DNA of 64,000 nucleotides. Origin: Boswellia sacra. Its lineage: Eukaryota; Streptophyta; Magnoliopsida; Sapindales; Burseraceae. The translations under genes were made by a program, and so were the position numbers. The stretch is from contig SNVD02012230.1 in assembly GCA_013180625.2 (NCBI GenBank), positions 1-64,000 on the forward strand, read 5' to 3'. Below are positions 11,176 through 21,836 of this stretch, piece by piece (the first letter of the stretch is position 1; each line of letters starts with the position of its first letter). Below the pieces are notes generated by a model. The model was not told the DNA's origin. It searched no databases and saw only the letters and a list, made by a program, of their open reading frames with translations.

Positions 11176-11948
11176 TGTTACAATGCATGGGTCTATTGGT
11201 CAATTCAGAGGAAGTGCAAATTGTTATAATGATCAATAGTACACAAGAACCAAAATAAGGGGCAATTTTTTAAAAGAGCCGGTACTGATGAGGAGAGAAT
11301 TAATTTTTAAATATATGTTCATAAAAGATCTTGAAGTAAGCTTTCTAACACATTTTATGGTGTGTCATTTGGAGTTCTCTACAGAAGGTTATGACTATTT
11401 TTTCACAACTGGTTCGTAATTAATGCAGCATTAAGTCTACTCAGGAATTGGAGTTTTCTAGCTTAGTTATTTACATTTTTGTTATCTATTAAGTTTATTT
11501 ATGAGTCTTAGTCATTAATGTAGTGGTAAATATATTAATCAAGTTGTAATTATTATTAGAATCATAAGAACACATTTAATTGTTGTCTTTTTGCTATGCT
11601 TGGAGGGTTGTTCCAAGTTATTTAAATCCTAAAGTTGTGTATTCAAGAGGAAGCTTGTTTAATTCGAATTTTAATGAAATTTCAGTGTTTATACTGATTT
11701 CTCTTTAAGTTTGTATCTCTTAGTAGATTCCATAGAGTGGTGAGTTAGTTTGAGCCATATATCCTTTATTTATATCATTGGGTGGTGAGTTCTCTACATC
11801 CTTTTGGTGTTTACCTTAGTAGTGAGCTTGTTATCCCTTTGAAAGAGTGTTTATTGGGTTACATTTTGTTTGTTCCGGCCATTGGTTGAGTTGTTTATCA
11901 ACTTGAAGATCCTATCTTGATTTGTTACAATTCAGCAGCCCAGTATCA
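11176..11948 (+). repeat. Element B 3' LTR
   Basis: It starts TGTTACAATGCATGG after the purine-rich agcttgacagaggag. Its end matches the fragment at 10461-10534. The interior has no ORF. Confidence 0.7.
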
Positions 11949-12115
11949 TGGTGGTAGCCTATAATTAGGAGTGCGACAATTGCTAGAGTTTGAACCATTG
12001 TTCATATCACCATTCTCTGTTGGATCACTATAACGTCGATTGTGACCCTTGGATGCCAACCTAGAGTAGTTGCATAAAATGCAGATCCCCAATAATCAAT
12101 TGAAACACTTACTCT
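11949..12115 (-). pseudogene. Dynamin pseudogene: C-terminal exon
   Basis: Read on the minus strand, an Asp-Tyr-Trp-Gly-Ser-Ala-Phe segment (about 12095) and a Gly-His-Asn-Arg-Arg-Tyr-Ser-Asp-Pro segment (about 12030) lead to Arg-Leu-Pro-Pro (about 11952). These match the Arg/Pro-rich tail of DRP2 proteins. Element B cuts the exon right after Leu-Pro-Pro, so the final proline run and stop codon are gone. Confidence 0.8.
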
Positions 12116-12739
12116 TTGGCTAATTTTTGCAATTTTGATAATCCAAAGATTTATGAAGTCAAAAATTAAGGTTTTCATCAATAAAGAAAAGTTATAAAAT
12201 ATTTGATCTCCACACCTCTTGACAAACACCATAGAAACATAACCTAGCATCGACAGTTTTATCATGAGAACTTCATAATGAAATTTTATAGAAGTTAAAC
12301 ACATCTAAAAATAAATTTGTGATCTTTAATAAAAGAATACTTTATGCACCAAAAAGCTCTGACTAGAGTAAAGAAGTTAAACCCTTAAAACTTGGGAAGG
12401 AGTGACAAGTCAGGTTCAATGACATTGAAGGTTAAACACTCGAGAAGTTAAACACTATCATTTCTTTAATGTCACTTGACTGTTACCCCTAGGAAGAAAT
12501 TACCATAGTTTAACAGTACAAGAATCATAATTTAGAACCCAGGTTTAAAATGCTAGTATAAAATAATTTGGCTTATATTGTGATTGTTTTTTAATGATAG
12601 AAAAAGCTAAGCATCATTTATCAGCAAACACATACAGTTTAACGTTAGAACACTCAGAAGTAGAAATGCCAAAATGAATAATGCTTTTGTTGTGTAAATA
12701 TATGAAAAAGATCAGCCATATAACTGCAACACTATCATC
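12116..12739 (-). other. Dynamin pseudogene intron
   Basis: AT-rich and non-coding between two dynamin exons; I see no other feature. Confidence 0.55.
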
Positions 12740-12891
12740 ACAGTCAGAGACAGAAGCCACTCGATTAAAATGAATGCTAAGTTGGCCTGTTAGTATAAAA
12801 AGGAGTAACAACTGTTTCTCATAGTGTTCCCTTCTATGTTTGAAATTCTGGTTTATCTGAAGGAGCTCTTCAATCCTTACTACTTTGTGTG
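12740..12891 (-). pseudogene. Dynamin pseudogene: GED exon 2
   Basis: After a TTGTAG acceptor at 12892-12893, the minus frame gives Arg-Ile-Glu-Glu-Leu-Leu-Gln, then a Lys-His-Arg-Arg-Glu-His-Tyr-Glu-Lys-Gln helix and Gln-Leu-Ser-Ile-His. This is the end of the GTPase effector domain. A small indel at its start breaks the frame with the previous exon. The 3' edge of the exon is approximate. Confidence 0.78.
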
Positions 12892-13061
12892 CTACAAGGT
12901 ATATAGATAAATAAATTCACATTGTCAACTTGAAAAGATGCAAGAGCAACTAAAGTGGGAGCAACAAGAAGGTAGCCAATCACGTTGGTTAAGCTTGCAC
13001 AAACATAACAAAAATCACTTTTGAAAGAACAAATACATAGAGGAATAAGAATGCCTTCAAC

Positions 13062-13129
13062 CTAAAAGAGCTATATAACTAATTTGACATGTGTTCTGAT
13101 GCTTTCTCAACTTTTCAAAAAACAATTGC
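13062..13129 (-). pseudogene. Dynamin pseudogene: GED exon 1
   Basis: 68 bp exon between a GAGCAG acceptor and a GT donor. It encodes a Val-Glu-Lys-Ala...Met-Ser-Asn-stop-Leu-Tyr-Ser-Ser segment. Two in-frame stops (TGA, and TAG in place of a Gln codon) disable it. Confidence 0.8.
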
Positions 13130-13530
13130 CTGCTCAACTAATCACAAGAATGTTTAAACTTTTTACCATCAACCAATAGTATGGATAAAATTGAGGAAAT
13201 ATCATTGACTAACCCTAAGTTTTCACCAAATCCATCAAACATTCCCTTGATACACAGTTTGGTCATTCAAAGTATGTTGACTAGCCTTTTGAGAAAGTTT
13301 TTACTTATTTAGCCCTATTAATAATAGAAATAAAAAATTCTTTTATAAAAAAACTAAAATTACTCTCTTCTTTCTATCTCCCTTCTCTCCTCCCTCACTC
13401 CTCAACCACCATACTGTCCTCTGTTTATTATAGGTTGTACCAATAGCGCAATAGAAATCTTATTAGCAGGCAAAAACACAATGGAAGGAATAAAAGTGAT
13501 TTCTTTTATATCGTAGATAAATTGATAATA
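13130..13530. other. Intronic remnant left of G3
   Basis: AT-rich, with a pyrimidine-rich tract near 13360-13400. No coding frame is recognisable. It ends at the G3 LTR. Confidence 0.45.
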
Positions 13531-13961
13531 TGATAGATCTATCGTTCACTCACACACCAACCCACAGTAGCAAACACAAGAGATAGAGATCAAATGAGAA
13601 AAAAAATAGAGTAGAGATTGTAGATAGAGGCAATTTTAGAAGAGAAAATATGCATAAATCTAGACAGGAGCAGGCTATTCGAGAGGCCTGCAAGCTCTCC
13701 CTATTAGAAAGTCTCTCACAATAGCAAAAAATGGCTGAATGCCTTTTTCCTGCTTCTTTCCTACGTTATATTCTGTAGCTAACTTCATTCTTAGACAAGA
13801 GTCACTAATTTCCATAGCACCAAAACAACACAACAATAACAGAAAAATAAAAAGAGAACAAAGAGAATCCCCCTCAATTCGTACAAATTCACAACTCTGT
13901 CCCTCCTGTCTTATTACGTTTGTGGCACCTAGAGTAAGTGAAGTGGATTAGGGGTCTATCA
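13531..13961 (-). repeat. G3 LTR (a)
   Basis: It begins TGATAGATCTATCG and ends GGGGTCTATCA. It is the 3' LTR of body a. The adjacent TTAGCCCCTG is the polypurine tract on the minus strand. Confidence 0.88.
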
Positions 13962-15821
13962 TTAGCCCCTGCCCAAATAGTCACCTTGTCCTCAAGGTGG
14001 AAACTAGGAAATTGGTCCCTAATTAAATCAGATTGCTCCGGAGTAGCTTCAAAATCTGGTAAGCCGTTTCATCTAATTAGAACTTCTAGTGTAGCTCTTA
14101 CTCCTCCTTGCTTCTGTCACACACTCAAAACATTTCCTAGTTTAACTACCAGCTCCATATATGGTAGCACTGAGTTGGGAAGGAATGAGAGGTGAAATAG
14201 GGGCAGAACTTAGTATACGTTTTAGTTGATAAACATGGAAAACTGGATGCACTTCAAATCCCTTTGGTAGTTCCAATCTATAGGCAACCTGTCCAATTTT
14301 AGCTTCCACTAGGTAGGGCCCATAATAGCATGGACTAAGCTTTTCATTTTTGCATTTAGCCAAAGATTGTTGTGTTTAAGGCCATAATTTAAGATAAACC
14401 ATGTCACTACTTGAAATTAAGCCTTCCTATGCTTTCCATCTGCCACTAACTTCATCTTTTCTTAGGCTTCCTTCAAGTTTTGTTTCAATTCATCTAATAT
14501 AGCATCTCTTTCTTCCAACAATTGCTTCAATGTTGAGACAATAGTGGAGTTTTGTCCATAGCAAACTAGTCATAGAGGATCCCTTCCATAGAGTAGTTTG
14601 AATGGGGTTGACTTGGCTGAAGTACGGTAAGTAGTGTGTACCAATATTTAGCCCAAGCCCTTTCACCCACTGGTAAGGTTTTCCTGCAACAAAACACCTT
14701 AAATAAGTCTCTAAGTAACGGTTAACCACCTTCAATTGGTCATCGATTTGTAGATGGTAGGCTATGCTATGTTTGAGAATGGTGCCCTGCTTTTTAAATA
14801 ACTCAGTCCAAAAAAGTTAAGGAATACTCGACCTTGATCAGTAATGATTGAGCAAGGAATGCCATGAAGCTTAACAACTTCCTTCACAAAAATAGCAGCG
14901 AATGATTGAGCATTGAAAGGGTGTTTTAAAGCTATAAAATGCCTGTATTGACTCAATCTATCTGCCACAACTAGTATAGCATCATACCCTAGATTTCAGT
15001 AATCCCTCAATAAAATCCATGGTAATATGATTCTAAACCTGATTAGGAACTGCTATTGGCTAGAGGAGTCTCGCTGGTGATAATGCCAAATACTTATTTT
15101 GTTGGCAAACACCAAATAATGCAACATACACTTTAATCTCCCTTTTCATTCAGGACCAAAACAATTCATTAGATATTCACTAAGTAGTTTTCAATAAACC
15201 AGAATGTCCTCCCATGGGACTGTCATGGAAGTCTTTTAGCAATTTGGGAAGTAATGCAGAGTGCTTACTCAAGACAATTCTCCTTTTATATAACAAATTT
15301 CCTTGAACCACTACATATCCAGCATGGTTAGAGTTACTAGTTGAAACCGATTCCAAAAGCTTACTTAATTCTGCATCCTCTGTAAGTGCTCTTTGTATTT
15401 CTTCAAAATTAAAAGGGGGTAAACGTGATAAGGCGGTGAACTCCGGGTGACTTGACAAGGCATCTGCAGCGTTGTTTCCTATACCAGGTTTGTAGTCTAT
15501 TTCAAAGTCAAACCCCACCTAATCTTTGTTCTACAAGATGTTTTAGGCTTCTTTGGTTAGGTTGAACTACAAACCTTCTGCCCAATAGATAAGGTCTCCA
15601 CTTTTAGATTGCCAACACTATAGCCATCAACTCCGTCTCATAAACTGATTTCATTCGCTGGCTTTGGGGAAGCATATGGCTTTAATTAGCTATTGGTCTT
15701 TCTCCCTACATCAGCACTAGTCCAATCCCCATTCTTGAAGCATCATTTTCAATTAAGAAAGGTTGATTAAAAATCGGTAATGCTAAAATAGGAATAGTAG
15801 TCATAGCCTCTTTAAGCTTGC
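13962..15821 (-). pseudogene. G3a integrase, RNase H and RT 3' part
   Basis: Minus-strand pieces in order are an RNase H end (Ala-Asp-Ala-Leu-Ser near 15455), an integrase zinc-binding part with Gly-Gly-His-Ser-Gly near 15190, integrase core fragments at 14762-14968 and 14490-14735, and an integrase C-terminal block with Pro-Cys-Tyr-Tyr-Gly-Pro-Tyr and His-Pro-Val-Phe-His-Val (14142-14363). Many stops and frameshifts separate them. The RT side is cut by Copia-2 at 15821 and resumes at 29015. Confidence 0.82.
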
Positions 15822-16080
15822 TGTGAGTTAAGAGGGAAAAATCTTAGTTTTTATTTCTTCATTTATTCACTAATGACAAGCTAGGATATATGGAGAAGTA
15901 TGACAACAGGTTGTCACAAAATCCCTTTATTCTAGTAACAAAACAAATTCCTAAATTTAAGGGATAAATATGATAAAATAAATAAAGTGATAAAAAGAAA
16001 AAAAAAACAAGATAAACTTAAATAAAACCATAAACTTATCCTTAAAAATTGATTCCATGATCTTATCTAACTTTCCAATA
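15822..16080 (-). repeat. Copia-2 3' LTR
   Basis: It pairs with 28769-29009 over its whole length, for example at ttattcactaatgacaagct. It ends CCAATA here and CCAACA in the partner. The minus-strand polypurine tract CAACTTGAGGGGGAG adjoins it. Confidence 0.92.
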
Positions 16081-16569
16081 CTCCCCCTCAAGTTGGTGCG
16101 TAGATGTCTATCATGCCCAACTTGCTAATGAGAAGTTCATAGTTATGTTTAAGTAATTCCTTTTTAAGAATATCAGCTATTTGTTGCGATGTTGGAACGA
16201 ATGGCATACAAATAGCTCCTCCTTCAAGTTTCTCCTTTATAAAGTGTCTGTCAATCTCAACATGTTTTGTTCTACCATGTTGAGCTGGGTTGTGAGCAAT
16301 GCCAATGGCTGCCTTGTTGTCACAATGCAACTTTATCGGCATGGTCACAATTCTCTTTAGTTCTTTAAGAACTCATTTCAGCCATAACATCTCACAAACT
16401 CCATGTGCCATTCACCTATATTCTGCTTCTGTTCTACTCCAAGGAACTACACTTTGTTTCTTGCTTCTTCAAGTGATAAGATTTCCCCACACAAAGGTAC
16501 AATATCCAAATATTGACTTTCTGTCTGTAATAGAGCCTACCCAACCTGCATATGTATAGGCCTCAATGC
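16081..16569 (-). pseudogene. Copia-2 RNase H C-terminal part
   Basis: The minus frame from 16348 to 16088 encodes the copia RNase H end: Leu-His-Cys-Asp-Asn-Lys-Ala-Ala, His-Asn-Pro-Ala-Gln-His-Gly-Arg-Thr-Lys-His and Ala-Asp-Ile-Leu. 16350-16569 holds the preceding Gly-Tyr-Cys-Thr-Phe part, which has a stop. Before the Tekay-like insertion it joined directly to the frame at 24769; the two ends read through in phase across the TACGC duplication. Confidence 0.85.
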
Positions 16570-16689
16570 TACGCTGTAGAGTTTCAAAAAAAAAATGTAT
16601 GTATTTATATATTACAAAATTTAGAAACTATGCCTAAGGATTAAATGGGTTTGAAAAATAAATGGACTTAGGCCTATGAATTAAGGCCT

Positions 16690-16700
16690 TGTATATATAA
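16690..16700 (+). promoter_or_regulatory. Putative TATA box in the Tekay-like 5' LTR
   Basis: GTATATATAAG lies about 115 bp into the LTR. In the 3' LTR the corresponding stretch is shortened (ttgtatacattaggg) and the box is lost. Confidence 0.5.
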
Positions 16701-17364
16701 GAGAGACATTAGGGTTCCAAGCGAGAGGATTTTTCTGGCATTTGGCTATAGAAGAGGAGAGTCTTACGGTTACAGAGAAAGAGAAGAAGGAGAAGAAGAA
16801 AAAGAGAAGGAAGAAAAAGAGAGGAAAGAAGGGAAAAAAATCAAAGAGGTGTATAGGCTTGGAAACTAAGTAGGGATTTTCTAACACTATACTTAAATCA
16901 TGTTATTTATTTCTGCTATTTTGAATTGATATTTGTTTTCAATGCATGTGACTTATTGTAAATTGATTATTTTGTTGATTGGATGATGAATTATGTGTGA
17001 AATTATGTGCTTATGAAGTGAAGTAGAGGTTGTTCTTGAGGGGAGTTGTAGTTCGTGTGACAGTTCTGTGTTATTTGAGCTGCTGCATTTTTTTGGATTG
17101 TATTTGTATAATTTTTTTTCTGTTTAGAAAATAGACATATGAAGCTTTGAACAGCCATTGATTTCATTGAATTTGGAGTTAAAATGAAATTTTGGTGAAT
17201 TTTTCAAATTGGAAGTCGAAATCTGGAAGTGATATTGTTCATCCGACATATCCGAACATGTTCACAACTCTGTATCTTTTGAGATTGATATTTAATCCGA
17301 CACTACTCGACACTTACTTGTCGAGTGTCAAGTGGCAAGTGTGGAGCATCTAGTTATGGATGTG

Positions 17365-17678
17365 TCGAGTGTCTAGTTACGAATATGTCGAGTGTCTAGT
17401 TATGAATATGTCGAGTGTCTAGTTATGAATATGTCGAGTGTCTAGTTATGAATATATCGAGCGTCTAGTTATGAATATGTCGAGTGTCTAGTTACGAATG
17501 TGTCAAGTGTCTAGTTGTGAATGTGTCGAATGTCTAGTTATGAATGTGTCGAGTGTCTGGTTATGAATGTCTCGAGTGTCTAGTTGTGAATGTGTCGAGT
17601 GTTTGGTTATGGATGTGTCGAGTGTCTAGTTATGAGAATAGGGAGTGTCCAGTTATGAAAATGTCGAGTGTCAAGCGA
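17365..17678 (+). repeat. 23 bp satellite array inside an LTR
   Basis: Fourteen units with an exact 23 bp period starting tcgagtgtctagttatgaa, with scattered substitutions. Partial units precede it from about 17310. The array is absent from the 3' LTR of the same element. Confidence 0.95.
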
Positions 17679-17795
17679 AATTATAGAACTGACCTGGCCA
17701 TGTGCAACCCTTTTGATAGGCCTGGATTTTTCATAAAAATTTTATTTCCTTGAGACTTATTTTAGAAATTATATTAAAAGGTTTGTAAGTGTATG

Positions 17796-18110
17796 CATTG
17801 GACTTTGGATGGGCCGTTTTGAATACGGATCCAAGGAGAATGCGGATATAAAATCCTTAGTATTGGACCTTGGATGGGCCGTTTTGGATACGGATCCAAG
17901 GGGAACACGAATATAAACTTGATGTGTTAGACCTTGGATGGGCCATTTAGGATACGGATCTAAGGGGAACACGAATATAAACTTGATGTGTTGGACCTTG
18001 GATGGGCCGTTTTGGATACGGATCCAAGGAGAACACGAATATAAACTTGATGTGTTAGAACTTGGATAGGCTGTATGGATACGAGTCTAAGGAAAACATT
18101 AGATGAAAAA
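17796..18110 (+). repeat. 64 bp tandem array inside an LTR
   Basis: Five units containing ccttggatgggccgttttgg and tacggatccaaggggaacac, with a 64 bp period in the central copies and degenerate end copies. The 3' LTR has about two and a half copies at 24138-24295. Confidence 0.92.
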
Positions 18111-18577
18111 TTTTGATTGTTAAGTGAATCAGTGAATCAGTAAATTTTGATTGGTTGCATAATTATGTAATTGAGTAACTGTTTGAATGCTTGTGATTTA
18201 GTATAATATTAGAATATTTCCTATTGGGCTTTATGCTCATCCCCTCCCTTCACAGGTACACAGAAAGATATTCGTACTAATGGTGTTCCAGAGTTTTCCT
18301 AAGGAGTCTGGCATTGACATAGATGTGATGGTTCTCGGAAATGTTTTGACTCGCCTAAATCATGATAGAAAATTTTATTTTGTGATTATCAACCTATGTA
18401 CTAAGTTGTTCATTAGTGTATGTAAGGTTTATCTTGAACAAATAGTCAGATGTAGTAATAGATTCATGTGATATGTATGAAAAAAAAGAAAGGTGAGATA
18501 TTGGTAATGTCTTTTTATTATTTTCTTAATCAATCACCCCTAAAGTCTTTAAATAAGAGATGGTAGGGCGTGACAGA

Positions 18578-18590
18578 GTAGTATCAGAGC
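18578..18590 (+). other. Tekay-like element primer-binding site
   Basis: gTAGTATCAGAGC lies three bases after the LTR end. It matches the iMet PBS with one change. Confidence 0.8.
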
Positions 18591-18753
18591 CTAAGCTTTA
18601 CTGTGGACCTGGGAAAAGGATGTAGATGGTTTAGGAGGGCTAGAGTTATGTCTTGTGTGCTTGCATGTGCCTTGAATATTTGTTTGTTATGTTTCTGTTC
18701 TATATGTTATAGAATTCTGCCACTTATGTTTTTGCCATTGATAAAATTAGATA

Positions 18754-19748
18754 ATGAGGTCTCATAAGCGAGGTGCTTCGAGTTCCAATCCACCTAAGGG
18801 TGGTGAGAGGTCGGAGTTTTATAGGGCTATGAGAGATGTGGCCAATACATTGGTAGAGATAGTGGCAAACACAGTTAGAGATACTCTTCGTGCTAACCCA
18901 CCAACACCACCTCAACCGGTATTAGTGACAGGTATCAACAATCGAATGAAGAATGTACTTAGAGAAGTCCAACGTCACAATCCACCTAATTTTAATGAGG
19001 AGCCCGATCCAAATGTTATAGAAGACTGGCTTATACGAGTTGAGCGCCTCTTTAATCTTTTGCAAGTTGAAGAAGATTTACGGGTTAGGGTGGCAACTCA
19101 CTTGTTGACAGGAGATGCATTACAGTGGTGGACATCTGTTGAGCGTATTAGAGAAGGAAATATCCTTACATGGAGAGATTTCTCTATTGCTTTTCTGGAC
19201 AAATATTTTCCTACAGTTTTTCGTGATCAGAAGGAAAATGAGTTTATATACTTGACATAGAGGAATATGACAGTGCAACAATATGAGGCACAATTTACTG
19301 CCTTATCTTGTTTTGCACCTAGTTTGGTGGCATATAATGCTAGCAAGGCTCGGAGATTTCAAAAGGGACTGAGAGATAGCATCAGACCCCCAGTTGCAGT
19401 ATGTATATTGACGACATATGCTGATGTGGTGGAGACTGCCTTAGTTGTAGAACAGGAGATCTCTCAGAGTCACAGAGTGGGGGTACTGACATACCTTCTA
19501 GAGGAATGAGACAACCTGATCGTTCAGCTAAGAGACAGAGAACTTATTCCAGTAGGACTTCCTTTAATTCTCAGTCTCAACAACGACAATCTCAAGGCTC
19601 CATACCAAGTGGGTCTTCACAAAGTCAGAAAGATTGTTATGGGTGTGGGAAACCATGTCATTTGCGACATCAGTGTCCTAGATGCTATAGATGCAGACAA
19701 TACGATCATATTCAATGGGATTGTCCAGCAGGGATGAAAGGTCCTTAA
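18754..19748 (+). pseudogene. Tekay-like gag
   Basis: The ATG at 18754 opens a 168-codon frame ending in TAG at 19258. The capsid continues in phase at 19267-19509 and in another frame at 19506-19748. The capsid core has the typical Trp-Leu...Leu-Leu-Thr-Gly-Asp-Ala-Leu-Gln-Trp-Trp block (about 19030-19130). Zinc-knuckle pairs with CxxC spacing lie at 19637-19728. One amber stop and one frameshift break it; otherwise length and order match chromovirus gag. Confidence 0.88.
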
Positions 19749-19976
19749 AGTATCTCTAGTCAGACCCAATTGACTCCTCAACAAGGGTGAGAGTCACAGT
19801 CTAGACCACCATCTCAAGGACGTCATACTCAGTCATATCAGGCATCTTAGAGGTCTTAGGCAGCTTCTTCTCAATCTGTTAGGCCTTAAACACAATCACA
19901 GAGCAATAGACATCAGGGACAGATGACTCAGGGATGAGTTTTTGCTCTGACTCAGCCAACAGAGCCTACAGATAAC

Positions 19977-20342
19977 GTGGTTGTTAGAGGTACATTATTA
20001 TTTTTTAATGCATGGGCCCGTGTTTTATTTGAGTCTGGAGCTACTCATTCCTTTATATCTACTCATTTTGCATCTGCACTAGGATTAGAGTTTGATTTGT
20101 TGGACTCTGTATTAAACGTGGAGTCACCTATGGGTGGTACTTTAGAAGTTGGGAGGATATGTCGTTCTTGTGTGCTAGAGATCAATTGGCACAGGTTGTC
20201 ATTTGATTTGATACTTATGGATTTCACTAAGTATGATGTGATATTAGGAATGGATTGGTTGTCAACTTATCGAGTTATATTAGACTGTCACAAGAAGAAA
20301 GTGATAATTCACACGCTTGAAGGATCGTTTTCAGTTTTATAG
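19977..20342 (+). pseudogene. Tekay-like aspartic protease with changed active site
   Basis: This 121-codon frame covers a retropepsin domain: active-site block near 20028-20055, Ala-Thr-His-Ser-Phe-Ile-Ser, and the later Val-Ile-Leu-Gly-Met-Asp-Trp-Leu block near 20245. The catalytic aspartate of the Asp-Ser-Gly motif is replaced by glutamate, which should inactivate the enzyme. Stops occur on both sides (for example near 19747 and 20340). Confidence 0.85.
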
Positions 20343-20462
20343 GGACAAATATGCATTATTGCATTACCCTCTGCTTGGGTCACAAAACAAGAAAGGGGTC
20401 AAGAACATGATAGCAAGTATATCAGTAGAAGAGACTAATAAGGGGTTTCTGAACTTCCTCGT

Positions 20463-21833
20463 GTGGTGAGTAATTTTCCTGATGTTTTTTCTGAAGAATT
20501 GCCCGGGTTACCTCCAACTAGAGAAGTGGAGTTTGCTATCGAGGTGTATCCAGGTGTGGCACCCATATCAGTTGCTCCTTACCGAATGGCTCCAGCAGAG
20601 TTGAGGGAGCTAAGGCTACAAATAGAAGAATTGTTAGAAAAAAGGATTCATTCGACCTAGTACTTCCCCCTGGGGTACGCCAACATTGTTTGTGAAGAAG
20701 AAAGATGGTTCATTGCGTTTATGTATAGATTACAGGAAGTTAAATCGGGTTATAGTGAAAAACAAATATCCTTTACCTAGGATCGATGATTTGTTTGACC
20801 AGTTAAGAGGATCTTGTTATTTCTCCAAGATAGATCTTTGTTCGGATTATCACCAGTTGAGAATAAAGGAAGGAGACATACCAAAGACCGCTTTTCGTAC
20901 CCGTTATTGCCATTATGAGTTTTTGGTCATGCCATTTAGACTAACTAATACTCCTACTGCCTTTATGGATTTGATGAACCGTATTTTCATACCTCACTTA
21001 GACCAATTTGTAATTGTGTTAGTGGACGACATCCTTATTTATTCTTCATCTGAGGTTGAACATGAGCAACATCTACGTATAACACTTCAAAACTGAGAGA
21101 GCATCGTCTTTCTGTCAAGTTGAGTAAATGTGAATTTTGGCTATCAGAAGTAAAATTTTTAGGCCGTGTGGTGTCAAGACAAGGAATCTTAGTGGATCCA
21201 TCAAAAGTAGAAGCAGTTATGAAATGGGAACGACTAAAGAATGTGTTTGAAGTATGTAGCTTCATGGGTCTAGCAGGGTACTATCGGCGTTTTGTTGAGA
21301 ATTTTTCTCAATTGTCTGCACCAATGACTAGTTTAACAAGGAAAGGAGTCAGATTCGAATTGAATGATGCATGTGAGCAAGCATTCCAAGAATTAAAGAA
21401 AAGATTAACTTCAACAGCTATTCTTGTGATACCACAACATGGAGTTGATTATATAGTATTCACTGATGCCTCCTTGGATGGATTAGGGTGTGTGTTAATG
21501 CAACGAGGTCGGGTTGTAGCCTATGCTTCTCGCCAATTGAAACCTCACGAGCAGAATTATCCCACCCATAATTTAGAACTTGCTGCGGTAGTGTATGCTT
21601 TGAAAATCTGGCGACATTATCTGTATGGCGAAAGGTTTGAAGTCTTTTGTGATCATAAAAGTTTGAAATACATTTTCACCCAAAAAGACTTGAACTTGAG
21701 ACGACAAAGATGGATGAAGTATTGGGAAGACTATGACTTCTCTATCCAATATCACCCAGGCAAAGCAAATGTGGTGGCTGACGCATTAAGCAGAAAGTCG
21801 AGGGCTATGGTTAATGCGATGATAGGAGAGTAG
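20463..21833 (+). pseudogene. Tekay-like reverse transcriptase and RNase H
   Basis: The RT starts at 20463 (Phe-Pro-Asp-Val-Phe), shifts frame near 20655-20686, then reads [15 protein letters not shown]. The polymerase motif appears as Leu-Val-Asp-Asp near 21018-21030. A shift near 21096-21120 leads to the thumb and the connection with Gly-Tyr-Tyr-Arg-Arg-Phe (about 21280). RNase H begins at Phe-Thr-Asp-Ala-Ser near 21460 and ends with Ala-Asp-Ala-Leu-Ser-Arg near 21780. Catalytic carboxylates are retained in the pieces, but the shifts disable the polyprotein. Confidence 0.9.
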
Positions 21834-21836
21834 AGC

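Larger units (their letters stand above)
10461..11948 (+). mobile_element. Element B: deletion-derivative LTR element
   Basis: A 3' LTR at 11176 to about 11948 shares its last 65 bp (ggttgagttgtttatcaact and following) with 10461-10526, which is the surviving end of the 5' LTR cut by G1. Between them are a gag-like ORF (10546-11004) and a chromovirus-like tail in which a frame meets aaatttgaggacgaattt before the 3' LTR. No protease, RT or integrase is present. It inserted in the last exon of the dynamin pseudogene, whose sequence resumes at 11949. The exact LTR termini (CAGCAGCCC...ATCA) are slightly uncertain, and the left half of the 5' LTR lies beyond G1. Confidence 0.75.
16575..18575 (+). 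repeat. Tekay-like 5' LTR, 2.0 kb
   Basis: It starts TGTAGAGTTTCAAAA and ends GGGCGTGACA. It carries a 23 bp satellite array (17365-17678) and a 64 bp array (17796-18110). The short frame at 18280-18471 recurs in the 3' LTR only because LTRs are duplicates. Confidence 0.93.

Noticed and set aside
12002..12304. 100-codon minus-strand ORF
   Set aside because: Only its downstream half overlaps dynamin exon text; the rest is intron read by chance.
17365..17678. Regular 23 bp repeats could suggest a CRISPR-like array
   Set aside because: The units are directly adjacent without spacers and lie inside a plant LTR; this is a satellite-type tandem array.
18280..18471. 63-codon ORF found again at 24471-24662
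   Set aside because: The recurrence is explained by LTR duplication; no independent sign of coding.
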